The notes under the pieces were generated by a model. The model had not been told where the DNA came from, did no database searches, and saw nothing but the letters and a program-made list of their open reading frames with translations. A stretch of 64,000 nt of DNA from assembly GCA_900073065.1 (NCBI GenBank), contig FJOG01000008.1:562985-626984 (forward strand), read 5' to 3'. The stretch is from Phialocephala subalpina. Taxonomy: Eukaryota; Ascomycota; Leotiomycetes; Helotiales; Mollisiaceae. Position 1 is the first letter of the stretch. Each line of letters starts with the position of its first letter. The position numbers were made by a program, and so were the translations under genes. Below are positions 58,979 to 64,000 of this stretch, in pieces.

Positions 58979-59667
58979 ATGCGACGCGAAGCTCTCCTCG
59001 TTCTCGATGAAAGCCCATTGGCGAAGGGTTGCATCACCTGCAAGTTTGTGTTCCTCAGACCCACTCATTTGAGTTCTCTCTAATCGAAATAAATAGAAAG
59101 CGACATTTGCGATGCGATGAACGAAAACCAGGTTGTAAACGATGCATCAACAGTGGGCGCACCTGCGAAGGATATGTCTGTATGAGCATAGCTCGCAAGC
59201 CCACCGACGTCACACCAGAATCCGTCCTCGAGTTCAGACAGAAATGCCTCCCATCCCGCGAACATCCCAAAAAAGCGCTTGTGGCCCTTCCAACTATCAT
59301 CGCCGAGGAGCCCAGAGTTCTTTATTCCTTCGCAACCATGGCTTCGAGAGGATTGGCGGCACCAGATGACTTCATGCATCACATTCTGCGAGCCATGATG
59401 ACAGGGCACAAAGGACACCGATCCGAGGAGTTGACTACATCGAAGCGCAAGGAGAAGGAGCAGAGGAAGATGAGTCTCATCAGGCTTCATGAACCGGTGA
59501 AGGATATCTTCGATTTGTCCAGGCCGGAGAGGTGCCCAGTTGTTCGGTCGGCTTTCGTGGTACAGATGTATCGCATCATGATGGGCATTGTGATGAGTAG
59601 GACGCAGACTTCAGACAAGCTCGTTCATGGCATGGTTGCCTCTGTCTCGAAGGCTCGATCGAAGTGA
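58979..59667 (+). CDS. Short Zn2Cys6 protein
   Basis: Exons 58979-59043 and 59097-59667 (211 aa). The intron (GTTTGT to ATAG) restores a perfect Zn2Cys6 cluster: CITC, KKRHLR, C, DERKPG, CKRC, INSGRT, C, at residues 18-45 (PF00172). Without it the cluster is split between frames. The remainder lacks a fungal_trans domain but has LYSFATMASRGLAAPDDF, which resembles the middle of a fungal regulator family with a DUF3468-like tail. After the stop at 59667, another frame continues with RSEEGPERYDWWYYDFFSVH, so the gene may be frameshifted or have a further exon. DNA-binding regulator by family. Confidence 0.65.
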
Positions 59668-60646
59668 GGAAGGGCCGGAGCGGTATGATTGGTGGTACTA
59701 CGATTTCTTCTCTGTACATCGGTTTTCTCGGGATGGTGAACATACATATGGGCGTTCGGGATCATCATCTGTGGGAGCATACTCGGACTCAGGAGACATC
59801 GTGGAAGGGGAAGGGATGAAGGAGTTTCAGGATGAGAAAAACAGCATCGTCTTGGGACTTCAGAGGAAAATTTGGTTGGGATACCCCGCTATGTACTGTA
59901 TTATACGCAACTAGCTGTACTTTGAGGACTGCATTAGACATAGACCACAACACTTTCAAACATCTTCTCCTCTCTTCATCTCCGTCTCCGCGGCTTCACC
60001 CACGAACTCAGACCCAGGCGCAACCCCTTCATCATCCCCTGTTACGATCTCGGAACATCCCATTCCATTCTCCTCTCTCATTCGGTCACCATCACGAACC
60101 CAATCGCTCGGAAGAGTCTCCGATCGACAAGTTCGCGCACAGATGGTACAGAACGTCTGAGCGCTTCAACCGCCTCAACACTAGTGACCTAACACCCGTC
60201 ATTGACGTGGCTAAACCTCCATATCCAAGGCATTTCGGGACATTCAAAAGGTTGTGCGTGCATAAGTCCTGCATGCGGCACCCGGAACTCATGGTGATCT
60301 TGTGCCTTTGTGATAATTATTTGGCGGCTAGTTTTCATGATAACTTTGCTGGTTCTGGATAAGTTTCAGCCTTAAGACGATCGGTCTCGGATCTTTGCGT
60401 GAACTTTATTTTGATGTACAGAGAGACGGACTGTTTTGCTAAATGGCGCAGTGAAGGTTATTCAATCTTAATACTTCTTCCCGGTTTTCTACCTCTTCTG
60501 TCTTTCTGTTCCTGCATTCCTCTCATCTTTCCTTGTCCCTACTTCGCAAGGCTAATAATTCAATTTATTGTTATCGATGCCTTCGAGGTGCCAAGCAAAT
60601 TGTGATCTGGGATCAGATTTGATGGTTCGGATATCGTGACCAAACA
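59668..60646. other. Intergenic, possible remnant coding sequence, no gene called
   Basis: A frame at 59627-59914 looks moderately protein-like and may be the lost 3' part of the Zn2Cys6 gene. The rest has no recognisable frame. The promoter of the next gene should lie here. Confidence 0.4.
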
Positions 60647-62009
60647 ATGGCGACGGAGAATCATGGGTACAAGCTCCGCATCATAGCAATCATTTGCTAT
60701 ATTGTTGCTTTCATTGGAGTGGCACTGCGATTCTATGTGAGAAAGTTTGTGGTTGGGAGATTGGCACTCGAAGACTGGTTGATGGCCGTTGGCTTGGCAT
60801 TGTACACGATGTACATCTCGTTTGTATTCGTTGGCTTGCACTATGGTACTGGTCAGCACCATCGAGACCTGCCGAATCACAACATCATCATGGCTGTGAG
60901 GGTAAGTAATTCAGCACCCATAAACACATGACAAAAAATTGACAAATATCAAAGTACTGGTACTTCTGCGAATGGGCATACGTCCTCACAACAACAGTAA
61001 TCAAATACGCAGTCGGAGGTACATCGTCTCCCCCCCCCCAAATTTCAACCATCACTAACAGCCACAGTCTTCTACCTCCGCATCATGGTCGAACGCTGGC
61101 AAGTCCTCGTCGTCAAATTCGTCATGTGGACCGTCGTCATCTTCGGAATCGCATATTTCGGCTGCGTCACTGCCCAATGTGTCCCTGTTCCATTCATCTG
61201 GCTTCGCTACCAAGTCCCAGAAACCTATCAAGGATCTTGTTTGCCAGATCCGGTGACACTCTGGGGAACGTATCTTCATTCGATATTGAGTGCTAGTGGA
61301 GATTGGACTTTGGGATTGTTGCCTGTTGCGTTGCTGTGGAATGCGAAGATGGGGTGGGGGACGAAGGCTATGATATGTCTTGTGCTTGGGTTGGGTGCTA
61401 TGTGAGTTTGATGAGTGGTGGAAGTGGATTGAATGGGGGGTTACTGATCTGTGGCCAGTGCGAGTACGTCGACTTTAGTGAGGTTGAGCGTTATACACAC
61501 GATCATCGACTTAGATGATTTTCTATGTAAGTCTAACGCGAGAAGCCTCATGCTTATTCTGAAGTGCTGACGATGATCGCAGGGGATACACTAGGAAGTA
61601 GGTACCTCCATTCTTCCAGTTCGAGGCCCAGACATCTCAAGAATATCGAGCTAATCCCCTTCTAGTAGCAATCTGGTCCACCGTGGAACCCGGCGTCGCC
61701 CTCCTAGCCGCCGGCCTAGCAACTATCCGCCCACTGCTCCGCTCCCTCTTCCCAACCCTCTTCTCCTCAGCCATGAACCTCGGAATCCCCTCCGTATCCA
61801 CTGTCTCCGCTCTCGAATATTGTTCCCAACGTGCGGAAGCCATGATCGAATCAAACGACTGTTCTCGACCCCCAATCCTTCTACACATCCATCCGATCCG
61901 AAGCCCGCCGCCTATTCCTTTTTCTCCACCGTCCTTGCAACCACCCTTCTCGCCAGCCTCTCCGCGCTCGCCAGTGCTTGGGGAGGATGTGGAGGAGGGT
62001 GGTTGTTGA
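60647..62009 (+). CDS. Rhodopsin-domain (PTH11/SAT4-like) seven-helix membrane protein, second copy
   Basis: Six exons, 60647-60901, 60955-61018, 61068-61401, 61459-61526, 61583-61597 and 61666-62009, give 359 aa in phase. Exon 5 is only 15 nt (DTLG plus parts). Family blocks: LALEDWLMAVGLALYTMYISF, YGTGQHHRDLP, YWYFCEWAYVLTTTVIKYAVG, CVPVPFIWLRYQVP, GDWTLGLLPVALLWNAKMGW, and after splicing IIDLDDFLWDTLGIAIWSTVEPGVALLAAG. A C-terminal tail of about 80 residues follows. Same fold and intron style as the gene at 25013 but only distantly similar, so an old paralogue. It sits just upstream of a transposon cluster and appears intact. Confidence 0.8.
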
Positions 62010-62517
62010 AGATAATCGGTGGACTTTGCGATTGAACGACGAGGAAAAATTGAAGGTAAGAATAAGGATGAAGAGAACTCCTTGAAGAAAACACCTATCT
62101 TACACTGAGGATCTGCAGAGATCTGCGGGTGGTGGAGGCTAGAGAGGGAGGATTAAGCAGGCTTAGCGATGATCTATACTAGATCGATCTTAGATCAATT
62201 TTAGATTGGATCGCTTAGTATCGCTTAGTATCGATCCAGATCGATCTAAAATCGATTTAAGACCTCTTTTTTCTTTAATTCTCTAAATAATTTAATATCT
62301 ATTAATCATATAATAAAATCTTAAATTACGTGATTATTCTACTTAATTTTACTTCTCTTATAATATCGCTTATAAGAGATTTAGTTTATTTTTTATATCG
62401 ATGCGATAATAAGAAGATAAAAGAAACGAGTTTGAGTTTTAGTGAGGCTCGCTTAACTCGGACCTTTGCCTCTTTATATCGAACTCTCGGAAGTACTTCT
62501 TATATAAATTTACTATA

Positions 62518-62626
62518 TACTTTGGTACTCGGGGCGTATCTTCCAAAAGACAGGGGTAGTTTTTTGCAGTGTCGCCATATAAAAACCCCTGAAGCTTGGC
62601 GGAAGATACGCCCCGAGTACCAAAGT
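62518..62626. repeat. Near-perfect 109-bp palindrome (27-bp perfect arms)
   Basis: The arms 62518-62544 (TACTTTGGTACTCGGGGCGT then ATCTTCC) and 62600-62626 are perfect reverse complements. The 55-base centre has a second inverted pair (CAGGGGT and ACCCCTG). It could fold into a long hairpin. It lies 5 bases from the Tc1/mariner end. It may be a foldback element or a paired insertion. Confidence 0.85.
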
Positions 62627-62631
62627 AAAGT

Positions 62632-63934
62632 ACAATCGGTTCCAGGGGTTATCCGTTAATTTTACTCTTTTTGGTTAGTGCTTAGGGCCCCGCCCTGCCC
62701 CTCTTTCCCCGCCTATATCCTCCTCCCACACACACTTTATACCCTTAAATTATATCAAAATGACACGCGAGATCAAGACCGATCGAAAAGAGACCTCCCC
62801 TAAGAAGAGAGGTCAAATTTGGACTCGCTGGCTTAATGGACATAAATATGCCGCAATTTCACGGCTAGAGGATACCCCCTACTCTATAGTGAGGGATATT
62901 ATCTAGCGCAAACTAGCTACAGAAGATAATAGCTTCAAATCGAAGCCCCGAAGTGGGCCTACTAAAAAAACCTCCGATCGAGACGATAGAGCACTCCTTT
63001 GACATGCTCTCAATAATCCAAAAGACACTCTTGACGCCCTTGGAACACCGTCTAAATCAACGCATGATCTCTCTCGAAATACGGTCCGCAAAATCCTCAA
63101 AGCATACGGCAAAGCAAAGCGCAAGCCTCGCCGTAAGCCCTACTTGAAGCCTGAACACAAAAGGAAGCGTTTGATTTGGTGTAAATAACAAAAAAAGACC
63201 AAAAGGAACTACCGGAAGATCTGTTGGAGTAATGAGGTCACATTTCATGTGGGAGCAGATGGAAACACTATCTACGTTACTCGAGGGCCCGGGGAAGAGT
63301 TCTTAGAAAAGAACTTAAACCCTAGTTTTAAGAGTGGGAGGACCTTGGTGGGAGTATGGTCTTGTTTTTGTGGGGATGAGATGGGCCCTTTAGTCATCAT
63401 TGAGAAGGGGGGTAGAATGAACGCGCAACGCTATTTGCAGACTATCAAAGAGCATTTTATTCCTTTTTATCGACGGATGGTTAAGAAGTATAGTGAAGGA
63501 GTGGTTATGCAAGAGGATAATGCCCCTTGGCATACTGCTAAAGTAGTGAGAAACTATATGAGGGAACAGGGCATTCCCCTCCTTCAATGGCCCGCCCAAT
63601 CGCCAGATCTCTCTCCCATTGAGAATTTGTGGAAGCAAATTAAGAATATGATCGGCAAGAGGAGGCATAAGATCAAGAATATAGGGATGATGGAGAGAGC
63701 ACTGGAGGAAATTTGGCCTCAAATTAAGCCGGAAACGCTTGAGAAGTTGAACGCTAGTATGGGAAAGAGGATAAACGCTTGTATCAAAAACAAGGGTGGA
63801 ATAACAAAGTATTAGATTAGCTCTCTTTTAGTTCAAGAATGGAAGGAATTGGACTATTGGTTGTGAAGTTATAAGAGTTCAAAGTGGGTAAGACCCCTAG
63901 CACGTGATTCACGGACAACCCCTGGAACCGATTG
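62632..63934 (+). mobile_element. Tc1/mariner (IS630) DNA transposon, complete, inactivated
   Basis: Terminal inverted repeats of about 24 bp start at 62632 (CAATCGGTTCCAGGGGTTAT) and at the far end read backwards from 63934 (CAATCGGTTCCAGGGGTTGT), one mismatch. Each is flanked by TA (62630-62631 and 63935-63936), the target duplication of this superfamily. The single internal frame encodes a transposase broken by stops. Length 1,303 bp is normal. Confidence 0.88.
62760..63815 (+). pseudogene. Tc1-type DD34E transposase with three nonsense codons and a lost catalytic Asp
   Basis: One frame of 352 codons from ATG 62760 to TAG 63815. The N-terminal helix-turn-helix part (MTREIKTDRKETSPKKRGQI, WTRWLNGHKYAAISRLEDTP, then LSRNTVRKILKAYG) precedes the DDE catalytic domain. 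The second Asp (EDNAPWHTAK) and the Glu (QSPDLSPIENLWKQIK) are exactly 34 residues apart, the Tc1 spacing. The first catalytic Asp position reads Asn (WSNEVTFH; AAT at 63231). Stops: TAG 62904-62906, TGA 63000-63002, TAA 63186-63188. All fit single C-to-T or G-to-A changes from CAG, CGA and CAA, as in RIP. The enzyme cuts and pastes the element; this copy cannot. Confidence 0.88.
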
Positions 63935-64000
63935 TACATAGCCTTAGATCGATCCAAGATTCGTGGATCATCGCCAAGCCTAGGATCAGGGCCTGAGATC

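Larger units (their letters stand above)
62159..63982. mobile_element. Older inverted-repeat element into which the Tc1/mariner copy appears to have inserted
   Basis: The left arm AGGCTTAGCGATGATCTATA from 62159, with GATCGATCTTAG after it, matches the right arm read backwards from 63982 (AGGCTTGGCGATGATCCACG, with GATCGATCT after it). Differences are largely A/G and T/C. The region inside the left arm (62190-62510) is very AT-rich. The arms enclose the small palindrome and the Tc1/mariner element. The window ends soon after the right arm, so the element's true edge is uncertain. Confidence 0.5.

Noticed and set aside
1..64000. tRNA or rRNA genes
   Set aside because: Looked for TTCGA-type T-loop boxes with matching acceptor stems; found none I could support by eye. 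A dedicated scan could still find one.

Overview
The window is chromosomal DNA of a filamentous ascomycete. Genes have short GT-AG introns of about 45-80 nt with CTAAC-like branch sites. They encode typical ascomycete families: Zn2Cys6 and C2H2 regulators with the fungal-specific domain, HET, MYND, DUF6604, DUF3176 and PTH11-like rhodopsin-domain membrane proteins. Repeats are AT-rich, and their stop codons fit C-to-T mutation of the repeat-induced point mutation (RIP) type. The species cannot be named from this alone; a Leotiomycete-like fungus is a guess. One run of N (4458-4789) is an assembly gap.

Region 1 (1-20.1 kb) is a metabolic, cluster-like block: the 3' end of an MFS sugar transporter, a fungal-trans regulator, a malate dehydrogenase, an SMP-30-type lactonase, an NCS1 purine/uracil-type permease, a C2H2 plus fungal-trans regulator, an alpha/beta hydrolase, a 2-hydroxyacid dehydrogenase, a small Zn2Cys6 regulator, a tartrate/isocitrate-type dehydrogenase and a secreted GH127-type glycosidase. 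Several members are broken. The permease has an apparent 2-nt contraction and a stop after a splice junction. The hydrolase has a clean TAG. The tartrate dehydrogenase has about six lesions. The regulators and the MDH, lactonase and hydroxyacid dehydrogenase genes are open. I read this as a hydroxyacid/sugar-acid catabolic locus that is decaying.

Region 2 (20.7-37.7 kb) is mixed: a HET-domain protein, a MYND protein with an odd splice phase, a PTH11-like membrane protein, a secreted class 3 lipase, two nuclear-looking charged proteins whose reading frames overlap at ATGA, a protein phosphatase inhibitor 2 (Glc8) homologue and a four-helix membrane protein.

Region 3 (38-54 kb) is gene-poor. 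It holds two decayed DUF6604 copies, a large unknown Ser/Pro-rich protein, a candidate hAT-like MITE, a small membrane protein and a C2H2 regulator.

Region 4 (54-64 kb) is repeat-rich: an AT-rich element with long degenerate inverted ends, a DUF3176 fragment, an 18-nt tandem repeat, a relic of a probably multi-copy short gene, a third DUF6604 fragment, a short Zn2Cys6 protein, a second PTH11-like protein, and a complete but inactivated Tc1/mariner element apparently nested in an older inverted-repeat element next to a near-perfect 109-bp palindrome.

All exon boundaries were deduced by eye from splice signals, reading phase and remembered family motifs; no alignment was run.
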